Of a stretch of 32,572 nucleotides of DNA, positions 15,879-24,540 are shown in pieces. The first letter of the stretch is position 1; each line of letters starts with the position of its first letter. Source of the DNA: Streptomyces sp. E2N166 (lineage in GTDB: Bacteria; Actinomycetota; Actinomycetes; Streptomycetales; Streptomycetaceae); assembly GCF_003671715.1 (NCBI RefSeq), contig NZ_RAIF01000012.1:1092194-1124765 (forward strand), in the 5' to 3' direction. The position numbers and the translations under genes were made by a program. The notes beneath the pieces are model-generated. The model was not told where the DNA came from and did no database searches. It was given only the letters and a program-made list of their open reading frames with translations.

Positions 15879-18164
15879 ATGACCAGCATCACCGCGTCCA
15901 GCACCACGGCCTCCACCACCACCCCGGAGACCGCCCCGGCCGCCGAGCCGGACCTCGCCGAGGTCGAGCTGCTCATCGGCGGGATGACCTGCGCCTCCTG
16001 CGCGGCCCGCGTGGAGAAGAAGCTCAACCGCATGGACGGCGTCACCGCCACGGTGAACTACGCGACGGAGAAGGCCCGGATCTCCTACCCGGCGGCCACC
16101 GGGGTCGCCGACCTGATCGCCACCGTCGTCAAGACCGGGTACACCGCCGAGGAGCCCGCGCCGCCGCCCGAGCCCGCCGACGAGGCGGAGCCCCCGGAGG
16201 GCACCGGCGCCGACCCCGAGCTGACCGCCCTGCGCGGGCGCCTCGTCGTCTCCGCCCTGCTCGCCGCCCCCGTCGTGCTGCTCGCGATGGTCCCGGCGCT
16301 CCAGTTCGACAACTGGCAGTGGCTCTCGCTCACCCTGGCCGCGCCCGTCGTCGTTTGGGGCGGTCTGCCCTTCCACCGTGCCGCCTGGACGAACGTCCGG
16401 CACGGCGCCGCCACCATGGACACGCTGGTCTCGCTCGGCACCCTCGCGGCGTTCGGCTGGTCGCTGTGGGCGCTGTTCTTCGGGGACGCGGGCATGCCGG
16501 GCATGCGGCACGGCTTCGACCTCACCGTCTCCCGCACCGACGGCGCCTCCGCGATCTACCTGGAGGCCGCCGCCGGGGTCACCGCCTTCCTCCTCCTCGG
16601 CCGCTGGCTGGAGGCCCGCTCCAAGCGCCGCGCCGGCGCCGCGCTGCGGGCGCTGATGGAACTGGGCGCCAAGGACGTCGCCGTGCTGCGGGACGGGCGC
16701 GAGGTGCGGATTCCGGTGGCCCGGCTGGCGGTCGGCGACCGGTTCGTCGTACGGCCCGGCGAGAAGATCGCCACCGACGGGACGGTGACCGAGGGTGCCT
16801 CCGCCGTGGACGCCTCGATGCTGACCGGTGAGTCGGTGCCGGTGGACGTGACGGCCGGGGACGCCGTCACCGGCGCCACGGTCAACGCCGGCGGCCGCCT
16901 GGTCGTCGAGGCAACCCGGGTCGGCGCGGACACCCAGCTGGCGCGGATGGCGAAGCTGGTCGAGGACGCACAGAGCGGCAAGGCCGAGGTGCAGCGGCTC
17001 GCCGACCGGATCTCCGGCGTCTTCGTGCCCGTCGTACTGCTGATCGCCGTCGCCACCTTCGGCGGGTGGCTCGGCGCCACCGGTGACACGGTCGCCGCGT
17101 TCACGGCCGCCGTGGCCGTACTGATCATCGCCTGCCCGTGCGCGCTGGGTCTGGCCACGCCGACCGCGCTGATGGTCGGCACGGGCCGCGGCGCCCAGCT
17201 CGGGATCCTCATCAAGGGACCGGAAGTACTGGAGTCCACGCGGCGCGTCGACACGGTCGTCCTGGACAAGACCGGCACCGTCACCACCGGCCGCATGACC
17301 CTCCACGACGTCCACGCCGCCGAGGGCACCGACGAGGCGGAGGTGCTGCGGCTCGCGGGCGCCGTCGAGCACGCCTCCGAGCACCCCGTGGCCCGGGCGA
17401 TCGCGGCAGGTGCCGAGGAGCGGGTCGGCACGCTGCCGGACGCCGAGAACTTCGAGAACGTCCCCGGTCGCGGCGTGCGGGCACGCGTGGAGGGCCGCGA
17501 GGTGGCCGTGGGGCGCCTCTACGACGCTCTCCCGCCCGGGGTCGCCCGCGCCGGGGAGGAGGCCGAGAGGGACGGTCGTACGGCCGTCGTGGTCGGCTGG
17601 GACGGCCTGGCGCGCGGGGTCGTCTCCGTGGCGGACGCGGTCAAGGAGACCAGCGCAGAGGCGGTGGCCGAGCTGCGCCGGCTGGGCCTCACACCCGTGT
17701 TGCTGACCGGCGACAACAGGCGCGTCGCCGAGGCGGTCGCCGCAGCGGTCGGCATCGACGAGGTGATCGCCGAGGTGCTGCCCGAGGACAAGGTCGCCGT
17801 GGTGGAACGGCTGCGGGCCGAGGGCCGTACGGTCGCCATGGTCGGGGACGGCGTCAACGACGCGGCCGCGCTCGCCGTCGCCGATCTGGGTCTGGCGATG
17901 GGCACGGGGACGGACGCGGCGATCGAGGCGGGCGACCTGACGCTGGTGCGCGGGGACCTGCGGGTGGCCGCGGACGCGATCCGGCTCTCCCGGCGCACCC
18001 TCTCCACGATCAAGGGCAACCTCGTGTGGGCCTTCGGCTACAACGTGGCCGCGCTGCCGCTGGCCGCCGCCGGGATGCTCAACCCGATGATCGCGGGGGC
18101 GGCGATGGCCTTCTCCTCGGTGTTCGTGGTCACCAACAGCCTCCGGCTCCGGGCCTTTCACTGA
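15879..18164 (+). CDS. copA: Copper-exporting P1B-type ATPase
   Basis: Pumps Cu(I) out of the cytoplasm with ATP. It has 761 residues. One N-terminal HMA domain ([20 protein letters not shown], Cys38 and Cys41) is followed by a Pro/Glu linker (91-112). Membrane segments flank the actuator motif TGES (316-319), and the transmembrane metal site is CPC (419-421). The phosphorylation motif is DKTGT (463-467, Asp463). SEHP (500-503), GDN (611-613) and GDGVNDA (656-662) form the nucleotide and hinge regions. The last helices carry YN (721-722) and [15 protein letters not shown], the CopA-type Cu(I) ligands. The ATG at 15879 has GGAG 8 nt upstream. It probably shares the CsoR-controlled promoter with copZ. 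Confidence 0.97.
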   Translation: MTSITASSTTASTTTPETAPAAEPDLAEVELLIGGMTCASCAARVEKKLNRMDGVTATVNYATEKARISYPAATGVADLIATVVKTGYTAEEPAPPPEPADEAEPPEGTGADPELTALRGRLVVSALLAAPVVLLAMVPALQFDNWQWLSLTLAAPVVVWGGLPFHRAAWTNVRHGAATMDTLVSLGTLAAFGWSLWALFFGDAGMPGMRHGFDLTVSRTDGASAIYLEAAAGVTAFLLLGRWLEARSKRRAGAALRALMELGAKDVAVLRDGREVRIPVARLAVGDRFVVRPGEKIATDGTVTEGASAVDASMLTGESVPVDVTAGDAVTGATVNAGGRLVVEATRVGADTQLARMAKLVEDAQSGKAEVQRLADRISGVFVPVVLLIAVATFGGWLGATGDTVAAFTAAVAVLIIACPCALGLATPTALMVGTGRGAQLGILIKGPEVLESTRRVDTVVLDKTGTVTTGRMTLHDVHAAEGTDEAEVLRLAGAVEHASEHPVARAIAAGAEERVGTLPDAENFENVPGRGVRARVEGREVAVGRLYDALPPGVARAGEEAERDGRTAVVVGWDGLARGVVSVADAVKETSAEAVAELRRLGLTPVLLTGDNRRVAEAVAAAVGIDEVIAEVLPEDKVAVVERLRAEGRTVAMVGDGVNDAAALAVADLGLAMGTGTDAAIEAGDLTLVRGDLRVAADAIRLSRRTLSTIKGNLVWAFGYNVAALPLAAAGMLNPMIAGAAMAFSSVFVVTNSLRLRAFH

Positions 18165-18508
18165 GCGCGCATTTCCCGCAGGTCGAGGGGCAGTGCCTCT
18201 GGAGTCCGGCACTCGCCTCACATAAGCTCTTCACAAGGCTCGCGCATCTTCCTTACGCTTGGGTCCCGTTCAACGTACCGGGGCTCTTGCGCATCTAACG
18301 GACATATGCAAGAGACGCAGATCACAGTGATGCGAACGTAACCATCGAAGGGGTTCGAAGGTCTAAGTTGGCGATGTCAGGCAGCGTCTTGGGGGGCGCC
18401 ACCTGGCATCTGGGGATGTCTTGGGGGACTTTCCCAGAGCTGCGTTGCCGGGACACGTACACCGGGAAGCTTTGAGCGGCCCTCCCGGGCGTGCGCTGTC
18501 CCGGCAGA

Positions 18509-18542
18509 CCGCACGACGAGCACGACCGCACGACGAGCACGA
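18509..18542 (+). repeat. Two perfect tandem copies of a 17-bp unit
   Basis: CCGCACGACGAGCACGA at 18509-18525 is repeated exactly at 18526-18542, followed by a degenerate third stretch (CAAGCACAACAGGCGCGACGAG-like). It lies inside the gene-free gap upstream of the citrate synthase terminator. Confidence 0.8.
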
Positions 18543-18656
18543 CAAGCACAACAGGCGCGACGAGTTTTGCTCGTTGCGCTCAGTACAGCGATTCAGGCGC
18601 TGTCCTCACATACGCCCGGCCGGATCCCGTGGGGGGAATCCGCACCGGGACATGGG

Positions 18657-18706
18657 AAGGCGCCCTGGTTCGTCGGCCCGTGGGGGGACCGGCGCCAGGG
18701 CGCCTT
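18657..18706 (+). terminator. Long hairpin terminator, plus strand
   Basis: Perfect 12-bp arms AAGGCGCCCTGG (18657-18668) and CCAGGGCGCCTT (18695-18706). The 26-nt loop can pair further (CGTCGG with CCGGCG). CTTCTGCTGT follows on the plus strand. The copA stop is 490 bp upstream, so it seems to end a separate transcript. Confidence 0.65.
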
Positions 18707-18750
18707 CTGCTGTCCGGGCCGCCGCCGCCCGGCCTGCCGCCGCCTCACAG

Positions 18751-18782
18751 AAAAATCCCGTACCGCTCGGGGCGGCACGGGA
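18751..18782 (-). terminator. Terminator of citrate synthase gene
   Basis: On the minus strand, TCCCGTGCCG and CGGTACGGGA form a 10-bp stem (one G-U pair) with a 7-nt loop and then TTTTT. It lies 33 bp beyond the citrate synthase stop. Confidence 0.85.
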
Positions 18783-18815
18783 CTCTCTGTACGCGCTGCG
18801 GGGGTGCCTGGCGGC

Positions 18816-20105
18816 TCAGCGCTCCTCGACGGGCACGAAGTCGCGCTCGACGACGCCCGTGTAGATCTGGCGCGGGCGGCCGATGCGGGAGCCCGGCTCC
18901 TTGATCATCTCGTGCCACTGGGCGATCCAGCCCGGCAGCCGGCCGAGGGCGAACAGAACCGTGAACATCTCGGTCGGGAAGCCCATGGCCCGGTAGATCA
19001 GACCGGTGTAGAAGTCGACGTTCGGGTAGAGGCTGCGCGAGACGAAGTAGTCGTCGGAGAGCGCGTGCTCCTCCAGCTTCAGGGCGATGTCCAGCAGCTC
19101 GTCGGACTTGCCGAGGGCGGAGAGCACGTCGTGCGCGGCGGCCTTGATGATCTTGGCGCGCGGGTCGAAGTTCTTGTAGACCCGGTGGCCGAAGCCCATC
19201 AGGCGGACGCCGTCCTCCTTGTTCTTCACCTTGCGGATGAAGGAGTCGACGTCGCCGCCCGCGTCGCGGATGCCCTCCAGCATCTCCAGCACCGACTGGT
19301 TGGCGCCGCCGTGCAGCGGGCCCCAGAGCGCGTTGATGCCGGCGGAGATCGAGGCGAACATGTTCGCCTGCGAGGAGCCGACCAGGCGGACCGTGGAGGT
19401 CGAGCAGTTCTGCTCGTGGTCCGCGTGCAGGATCAGCAGCTTGTCCAGCGCGGCGACGACCGTCGGGTCGAGGTCGTACTCCTGCGCCGGCACCGAGAAC
19501 GTCATGCGCAGGAAGTTCTCGACGTAGCCGAGGTCGTTGCGCGGGTAGACGAACGGGTGGCCGATCGACTTCTTGTACGCGTAGGCCGCGATCGTCGGAA
19601 GCTTGGCGAGCAGCCGGATCGTGGAGAGGTTGCGCTGGCGCTCGTCGAACGGGTTGTGGCTGTCCTGGTAGAACGTCGACAGCGCCGAGACGACCGACGA
19701 CAGCATGGCCATCGGGTGGGCGTCGCGCGGGAAGCCCTTGTAGAAGTTCTTGACGTCCTCGTGCAGCAGGGTGTGCTGCGTGATCTCGTTCTTGAACGCG
19801 GTGAGCTCGTCGACGGTCGGCAGCTCGCCGTTGATCAGCAGGTAGGCGACCTCCACGAAGGAGGAGCGCTCGGCCAGCTGCTCGATCGGGTAGCCGCGGT
19901 ATCGGAGGATGCCCGCCTCGCCGTCCAGATACGTGATGGCGGATTTATAGGCGGCGGTGTTGCCGTAGCCGCTGTCCAGCGTCACCAGACCGGTCTGGGC
20001 GCGGAGCTTCCCGATGTCGAAGCCCTTGTCGCCGACGGTGCTGTCGATCACCGGGTAGGTGTACTCGCCGTCGCCGTACCGCAGTACTACTGAGTTGTCG
20101 CTCAC
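18816..20105 (-). CDS. citA: Citrate synthase
   Basis: Condenses oxaloacetate and acetyl-CoA to citrate, the entry step of the TCA cycle. It has 429 residues from GTG 20105 (VSDNSVVLRYGDGEYTYPVID), which matches the start I recall for the S. coelicolor enzyme and has AGGGA just upstream; a GTG 12 bp earlier would include that site and is less likely. Catalytic residues are His265 (GPLHGGAN), His307 (GFGHRVY) and Asp363 (NVDFYTG). HADHEQNCSTSTVR (227-240) is the family signature. Its length and N-terminal strands fit the type II citrate synthases (GltA group). It has its own terminator and a 244-bp upstream gap with a palindrome. Confidence 0.97.
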   Translation of the reverse strand: MSDNSVVLRYGDGEYTYPVIDSTVGDKGFDIGKLRAQTGLVTLDSGYGNTAAYKSAITYLDGEAGILRYRGYPIEQLAERSSFVEVAYLLINGELPTVDELTAFKNEITQHTLLHEDVKNFYKGFPRDAHPMAMLSSVVSALSTFYQDSHNPFDERQRNLSTIRLLAKLPTIAAYAYKKSIGHPFVYPRNDLGYVENFLRMTFSVPAQEYDLDPTVVAALDKLLILHADHEQNCSTSTVRLVGSSQANMFASISAGINALWGPLHGGANQSVLEMLEGIRDAGGDVDSFIRKVKNKEDGVRLMGFGHRVYKNFDPRAKIIKAAAHDVLSALGKSDELLDIALKLEEHALSDDYFVSRSLYPNVDFYTGLIYRAMGFPTEMFTVLFALGRLPGWIAQWHEMIKEPGSRIGRPRQIYTGVVERDFVPVEER

Positions 20106-20210
20106 GTCTTCCCTCACCGACGTAGTGCCTCATCTTCGAGGTGCCCTGACTGTCTCTACCATCCCCCACTTGGCTCAGGAGAGTGCACTCGGGGTCGACC
20201 ATCGGGCCTA

Positions 20211-20233
20211 TTGGCGGCACTGAGTGCCGCCAA
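20211..20233. promoter_or_regulatory. Perfect 23-bp palindrome upstream of citrate synthase
   Basis: Arms TTGGCGGCACT (20211-20221) and AGTGCCGCCAA (20223-20233) around a single central G. It lies 106 bp upstream of the citA start and 117 bp beyond the recD2 stop. It could be a repressor operator for citA or a hairpin terminator for recD2; no U-tract follows it. Confidence 0.6.
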
Positions 20234-20349
20234 CTTGCTCATCCTGCCCCCTCTCCTTCCCTTCCGGAAGTGCTCTGTGACCTTTGCGACTCGTTTGATC
20301 GATCATTTTTTTCACACAGGGCGCGAGGTTTGCCGGAGGGTCCCCGGGG

Positions 20350-22602
20350 TCAAGAGCCCGCCAGCCGGAAGTCGAGCGCCGTGCAGCGCCGGCCGGCCGA
20401 CACCGTGCGGACCGCCTGTCCGATCGCCTTGCGGGAGCCGACGAGGACGACCAGCTTCTTGGCCCGGGTGACCGCCGTGTACAGCAGGTTCCGCTGGAGC
20501 ATCATCCAGGCGCCGGTCGTCACCGGGATCACCACCGCCGGGTACTCACTCCCCTGCGAACGGTGGATGGTCACCGCGTAGGCGTGGGCCAGTTCGTCCA
20601 GTTCGTCGAATTCGTACGGAACCTCCTCGTCCTCGTCCGTCAGCACGGTGAGGCGCTGGTCCACCGGGTCGAGCGAGGTGACCACGCCGACGGTGCCGTT
20701 GAAGACGCCGTTCTCACCCTTTTCGTAATTGTTGCGAATCTGGGTGACCTTGTCGCCGACCCGGAAGACACGACCGCCGAATCTCTTCTCCGGCACGTCC
20801 GGGCGCCCCGGGGTGACGGCCTGCTGGAGCAGCCCGTTCAACGCGCCGGCGCCGGCGGGACCCCGGTGCATGGGGGCGAGCACCTGCACGTCCCGGCGCG
20901 GGTCGAGCCCGAACTTCGCCGGGATGCGGCGCGCGGCGACGTCCACCGTGAGCCGCCCCGCCTCCTCGGTGTCGTCCTCGACGAAGAGGAAGAAGTCCTT
21001 CATGCCGTCGGTGAGCGGGTGCTGCCCGGCGTTGATCCGGTGCGCGTTGGTCACCACCCCCGACTGCTGGGCCTGGCGGAAGACGCGGGTGAGGCGGACG
21101 GCGGGGACGGGGCTGCCGGAGGCGAGCAGGTCCCGGAGCACTTCCCCCGCGCCCACGCTGGGCAGCTGGTCGACATCCCCGACGAAGAGCAGGTGGGCGC
21201 CCGGGGGCACGGCCTTGACCAGCTTGTTGGCGAGGAGGAGGTCCAGCATGGAGGCCTCGTCGACCACGACGAGGTCGGCGTCCAGCGGCCGGTCCCGGTC
21301 GTAGGCGGCGTCGCCGCCGGGCTTGAGCTCCAGCAGGCGGTGGACCGTGGACGCCTCGGCGCCGGTCAGCTCGGCGAGTCGCTTGGCGGCCCGGCCGGTC
21401 GGCGCGGCGAGCACCACCTTGGCCTTCTTCGCTCGGGCCAGTTCGACGATGGAGCGGACGGTGAAGGACTTGCCGCAGCCCGGCCCGCCGGTGAGGACGG
21501 CGACCTTCTCGGTGAGGGCGAGCCTGACGGCGGCCTCCTGCTCGGGGGCGAGGTCGGCGCCGGTGCGGCTCCTGAGCCAGCTGAGCGCCTTGTCCCACGG
21601 CGCGTCCGTGAAGGCCGGCATCCGGTCCTCGTCGGCACGCAGGAGCCGCCGCAGCTGGGCGGAGAGGGCCAGCTCGGCACGGTGGAAGGGGACGAGGTAG
21701 ACGGCGGTGACGGGGTCGCCGCCCTGCGGGTCGGGGACCTTCTCGCGTACGACGCCGGGGTCCTCGCCGTCCTGGGGGTCGGCGGCCAGCTCGGCCAGGC
21801 ACTCGATGACGAGCCCGGTGTCCACCTGGAGCAGCTTCACCGCGTCGGCGATCAGCTTCTCCTCGGGGAGATAGCAGTGCCCCTGGTCGGTGGCCTGCGA
21901 CAGGGCGTACTGCAGGCCCGCCTTCACCCGGTCCGGGCTGTCGTGCGGGATGCCCACGGACTGGGCGATCTTGTCGGCGGTGAGGAAGCCGATGCCCCAG
22001 ACGTCGGACGCCAGCCGGTAGGGCTGGTTCTTCACGACGGAGATCGACGCGTCGCCGTACTTCTTGTAGATCCGCACCGCGATCGACGTCGACACCTCGA
22101 CGGTCTGGAGGAAGAGCATGACCTCCTTGATCGCCTTCTGCTCGTCCCACGCGTCGGCGATCTTCTTGGTCCGCTTGGGGCCGAGGCCGGGCACCTCGAT
22201 GAGCCGCTTGGGCTCCTCCTCGATGATCTGGAGGGTGTCCACGCCGAAGTGCTGCGTGATGCGGTCGGCGAAGACCGGGCCGATGCCCTTGACGAGGCCG
22301 GATCCGAGGTAGCGCCGGATGCCCTGGACCGTGGCCGGGAGCACGGTCGTGTAGTTCTCCACGTGGAACTGCTTGCCGTACTGGGGGTGCGACCCCCAGC
22401 GCCCCTCCATCCGCAGCGACTCCCCGGCCTGCGCGCCGAGCAGCGCGCCGACGACGGTCAGCAGGTCGCCGGCGCCTCTGCCGGTGTCGACGCGGGCGAC
22501 CGTGTAGCCGTTCTCCTCGTTGGCGTACGTGATGCGCTCCAGGACGCCTTCGAGGGTGGCTAGTCGCCGCTCGCCGGGGGCCGCGGGGGGCTGGTTGGGC
22601 AT
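20350..22602 (-). CDS. recD2: RecD2-type 5'-3' DNA helicase
   Basis: SF1B helicase of 750 residues, the RecD-like protein found in bacteria without RecBCD. The N-terminal OB-like region (17-90) leads to helix-hairpin-helix repeats around 98-215 (GSGLVKGIGPVFADRI, IEVPGLGPKRTKKI, WGIGFLTADKIA). The motor has Walker A GGPGCGKS (372-379), PTGRAAKRL (401-409), Walker B VVVDEASM (445-452), GDVDQLPSVGAGE (475-487) and, near the C-terminus, THRSQGSE-like IHRSQGSEYP and YTAVTRAKKLV. RecD2 is involved in DNA repair and replication-fork processing. The ATG at 22602 has its purine run too close, so a slightly later start is possible, but the domain begins at residue 17. Confidence 0.95.
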   Translation of the reverse strand: MPNQPPAAPGERRLATLEGVLERITYANEENGYTVARVDTGRGAGDLLTVVGALLGAQAGESLRMEGRWGSHPQYGKQFHVENYTTVLPATVQGIRRYLGSGLVKGIGPVFADRITQHFGVDTLQIIEEEPKRLIEVPGLGPKRTKKIADAWDEQKAIKEVMLFLQTVEVSTSIAVRIYKKYGDASISVVKNQPYRLASDVWGIGFLTADKIAQSVGIPHDSPDRVKAGLQYALSQATDQGHCYLPEEKLIADAVKLLQVDTGLVIECLAELAADPQDGEDPGVVREKVPDPQGGDPVTAVYLVPFHRAELALSAQLRRLLRADEDRMPAFTDAPWDKALSWLRSRTGADLAPEQEAAVRLALTEKVAVLTGGPGCGKSFTVRSIVELARAKKAKVVLAAPTGRAAKRLAELTGAEASTVHRLLELKPGGDAAYDRDRPLDADLVVVDEASMLDLLLANKLVKAVPPGAHLLFVGDVDQLPSVGAGEVLRDLLASGSPVPAVRLTRVFRQAQQSGVVTNAHRINAGQHPLTDGMKDFFLFVEDDTEEAGRLTVDVAARRIPAKFGLDPRRDVQVLAPMHRGPAGAGALNGLLQQAVTPGRPDVPEKRFGGRVFRVGDKVTQIRNNYEKGENGVFNGTVGVVTSLDPVDQRLTVLTDEDEEVPYEFDELDELAHAYAVTIHRSQGSEYPAVVIPVTTGAWMMLQRNLLYTAVTRAKKLVVLVGSRKAIGQAVRTVSAGRRCTALDFRLAGS

Positions 22603-22694
22603 GCTCCGACGGTACCGGTGGGGTGTGACAGCTGTGACCGGTCCGGCAAGATCATGCGGACGGGCGAATCGCCCCGGCGCGGCGGAGGGGAAAG

Positions 22695-23336
22695 ATGGGA
22701 CTGACCTACGGCTACGACATCTACCTGCGCCCCCGGAACGTCGCGAGGGCGCTGGCCGCCGTGGCCGAGCTGGCGCCCCCGTCCCGTGACGTGCCGCCGC
22801 TCGACGTCACGCTGCCCGGCGGGGAGCGGATCGTCCTCCCGTTCACGTCGGACTTCGGCAGCGATCCGGTCGACTGCTCCGCGAGCGGCGAGTTCCGCCT
22901 GGACACCTCGCTCATGTTCGGCGTGGACGAGGCGGTGCGCGCGTACGGGGCGTCGTCCGGCCTGCCGGCCGAGGTGAACGGGCGGGTCCAGATCGGGTAC
23001 GTCTACCTGGCGGTCCGGTTCGAGTCCTTCCTGCACCCCCGTTACGCGTCGCTGGAGTTCTGGGCCGCGACGTCGGGGATGAGCCGCCTGTTCGCGCGTT
23101 CGGCGAGCATCAGGGAGACGTTCACCGACCTCACCGCCGCCGTCGGCGGTGTGTGCTGCCTGTTCGACACCGGTGACGGGGGCCCCGAGGAAGTGTGCTG
23201 GCTCGACGGGGAGGCGACGCGTGTGTGGGTCGGCGGCGCCCGGTTCCCGGATCAGCGGGCGCTGGTGGCGACTTGGCCCGACGCGGGCGTCACGGATTGC
23301 CCGCCGGCTCCTTCAACGCCTGGAGGAAGCGGGTGA
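22695..23336 (+). CDS. Hypothetical protein, no family recognised
   Basis: A 213-residue soluble protein with no signal peptide or membrane segment. The ATG at 22695 has GGAGGGG about 6 nt upstream. It starts MGLTYGYDIYLRPRNVARAL; visible features are a strand-rich middle (RVQIGYVYLAVRFES), a paired-Cys VCCLFD near 152-157, and a Trp-rich end (EEVCWLDGEATRVWVGG). I do not recognise the family or assign a function. Its 3' end overlaps the convergent DUF397 gene by 47 bp, so the two may interfere by antisense transcription. It is divergent from recD2 across a 92-bp gap. Confidence 0.75.
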   Translation: MGLTYGYDIYLRPRNVARALAAVAELAPPSRDVPPLDVTLPGGERIVLPFTSDFGSDPVDCSASGEFRLDTSLMFGVDEAVRAYGASSGLPAEVNGRVQIGYVYLAVRFESFLHPRYASLEFWAATSGMSRLFARSASIRETFTDLTAAVGGVCCLFDTGDGGPEEVCWLDGEATRVWVGGARFPDQRALVATWPDAGVTDCPPAPSTPGGSG

Positions 23337-23478
23337 AGGCGGTGCGGGGGAAGGCCAGGGTCGCCCGGGCGGGGGCCTTGGTGTCGCGGACGGCTACGTG
23401 CGTGGGTGAGTTCGCGATCTCCACGCACTCGTTGCCGTCGCCCGGGCCCGAGTAGGACGACTTCCGCCAGTTGTCCAT
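23290..23478 (-). CDS. DUF397 protein
   Basis: A 62-residue protein with the DUF397 signature: MDNWRKSSYSGPGDGNECVEIA, then VAVRDTKAPARATLAFPRTAF and FLQALK. The ATG at 23478 has AGGA 6 nt upstream. It starts 7 bp after the stop of the XRE gene, forming a two-gene operon. In Streptomyces such pairs (for example Scr1/Scr2, SCO4441/SCO4442, and WhiJ-type loci) influence development and antibiotic production. The small protein is thought to act with or against its XRE partner. Its tail overlaps the 3' end of the opposite-strand hypothetical gene. Confidence 0.93.
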   Translation of the reverse strand: MDNWRKSSYSGPGDGNECVEIANSPTHVAVRDTKAPARATLAFPRTAFTRFLQALKEPAGNP

Positions 23479-23485
23479 GGGATTC

Positions 23486-24322
23486 CTACAGCTCCTTCGC
23501 CAGGCTGTGGATGAGATCACGTGACTGACCAGGGTCGAGTGACGCCTCCTCCACCTTACGGAAGCCCGTTCGGTACGTGTTGAGCTGAGCCTCGGAATCA
23601 ATGAACACCGAGCCGTGCAGCGCGTCACGGACGACGGTGTCCAGCTTGGGCAGGGGTCCGCCAACATAGGTCATCGTGCTGGAGGCGCTGGCGAAACCGT
23701 CCAGGTCGAAGGGGACGACGCGCACGGTGATGTGATCCGCTTCGGAGAGCTCCAGGAGCCGCGCCAGCTGAGCCCTTGAAGTGGCACGGTCGCTGACCCG
23801 AATCCGGAGTGCCGCCTCATGGATCACCGCTTCGTAGGCAATGGTGAAGCGCTGACGCGCCCTGCGGTGCTGAATGCGCACTTCCAGTTCCTCGGCGGTC
23901 AGTTCCGGCAGTCTGGACGAGAAGACGGCCCGCGAGTAGTCCTCGGTCTGGAGCAGGCCCGGCACATACAGGATTGCCACATGGCGGAGGAACCGAGCAT
24001 GGTGCTCCAGCTCGGACAGATCGAGGAACGACGTGGGCAGGAAGCCCCGAAACTCCTCCCACCAGCCGTTTGCCCGTTCAGTGGCCATCGCTACGAGAGC
24101 GTCGATGAAGTCCTCGTCGGTACAGGCGTAGTGGGACGCGAGGCGGCGGACCCGCTGCTCACTCACGCCCGCGAGAGCGGACTCGATGTGGGTGATCTGC
24201 GCAGGGGCGACGCCGAGCAGCGCGGCCGCCTGGCGGGAGTTGAGACCAGCAGCCTCACGGAGTCTCCGCAGTTCGGTCGCCAGTCGCACCTGACGTGCCG
24301 TTGGTTCACGCCTCTTCACCAT
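23486..24322 (-). CDS. XRE-family regulator with DUF5753 domain (Scr1/WhiJ-like)
   Basis: A 278-residue DNA-binding protein. The N-terminal HTH (about 12-70) reads RLATELRRLREAAGLNSRQAAALLGVAPAQITHIESALAGV. The rest is the DUF5753/Scr1 effector domain, marked by WWEEFRGFLPTSFLDLSELEHHA, VPGLLQTEDYSRAVF and ITVRVVPFDLDGFASA. The ATG at 24322 has GGAGGG 7 nt upstream. It is co-transcribed with the DUF397 gene and divergent from a HATPase gene 218 bp away. That three-gene set recurs many times in Streptomyces genomes and is linked to developmental control. The gap between the divergent genes contains the only very AT-rich run nearby (around 24397-24410) and is the likely operator. Confidence 0.92.
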   Translation of the reverse strand: MVKRREPTARQVRLATELRRLREAAGLNSRQAAALLGVAPAQITHIESALAGVSEQRVRRLASHYACTDEDFIDALVAMATERANGWWEEFRGFLPTSFLDLSELEHHARFLRHVAILYVPGLLQTEDYSRAVFSSRLPELTAEELEVRIQHRRARQRFTIAYEAVIHEAALRIRVSDRATSRAQLARLLELSEADHITVRVVPFDLDGFASASSTMTYVGGPLPKLDTVVRDALHGSVFIDSEAQLNTYRTGFRKVEEASLDPGQSRDLIHSLAKEL

Positions 24323-24540
24323 CGACTGGCCCTCCGATCACGTCCGTTGGTGCAACTCGTTCGGCGTCAGATTACGCGATCGGCTTGCCGCGTCCCTAAA
24401 TATAGATCTACCGTCGGTGACGCAAAACACACCGTGCGAAACCGGGCCCCGGAAGCGCACCGCCCCGTCCTGCCATGACGGCTGCGGCATCGACACCTGG
24501 CCCGTCCTCAACCCACCACACCCGAAACGAGAGATCCCGC

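Larger units (their letters stand above)
18165..18815 (+). ncRNA. Intergenic region with a possible unannotated small transcript
   Basis: This 650-bp gap has no recognisable protein gene but does show signs of a plus-strand transcript. A promoter-like pair TTCACA (18230-18235) and TACGCT (18254-18259) with an 18-bp spacer lies near its start. CTCTTGC (18284-18290) and GCAAGAG (18308-18314) form an inverted repeat. A long hairpin terminator sits at 18657-18706. The segment 18220-18450 is less GC-rich than its surroundings. A very short frame from ATG 18374 (33 codons, MSGSVLGGATWHLG...) exists, but coding is not supported. It could be a small RNA, a leader peptide, or the remnant of a lost gene. 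Confidence 0.3.

Noticed and set aside
20563..22563. 666-codon plus-strand frame opposite recD2
   Set aside because: Val/Gly/Asp-rich shadow; the minus strand has all helicase motifs.
24475..24540. Earlier ATG (24475) for the HATPase gene
   Set aside because: It adds a Ser/Thr/Pro/His-rich tail with no fold character; ATG 24541 lies just ahead of the domain.
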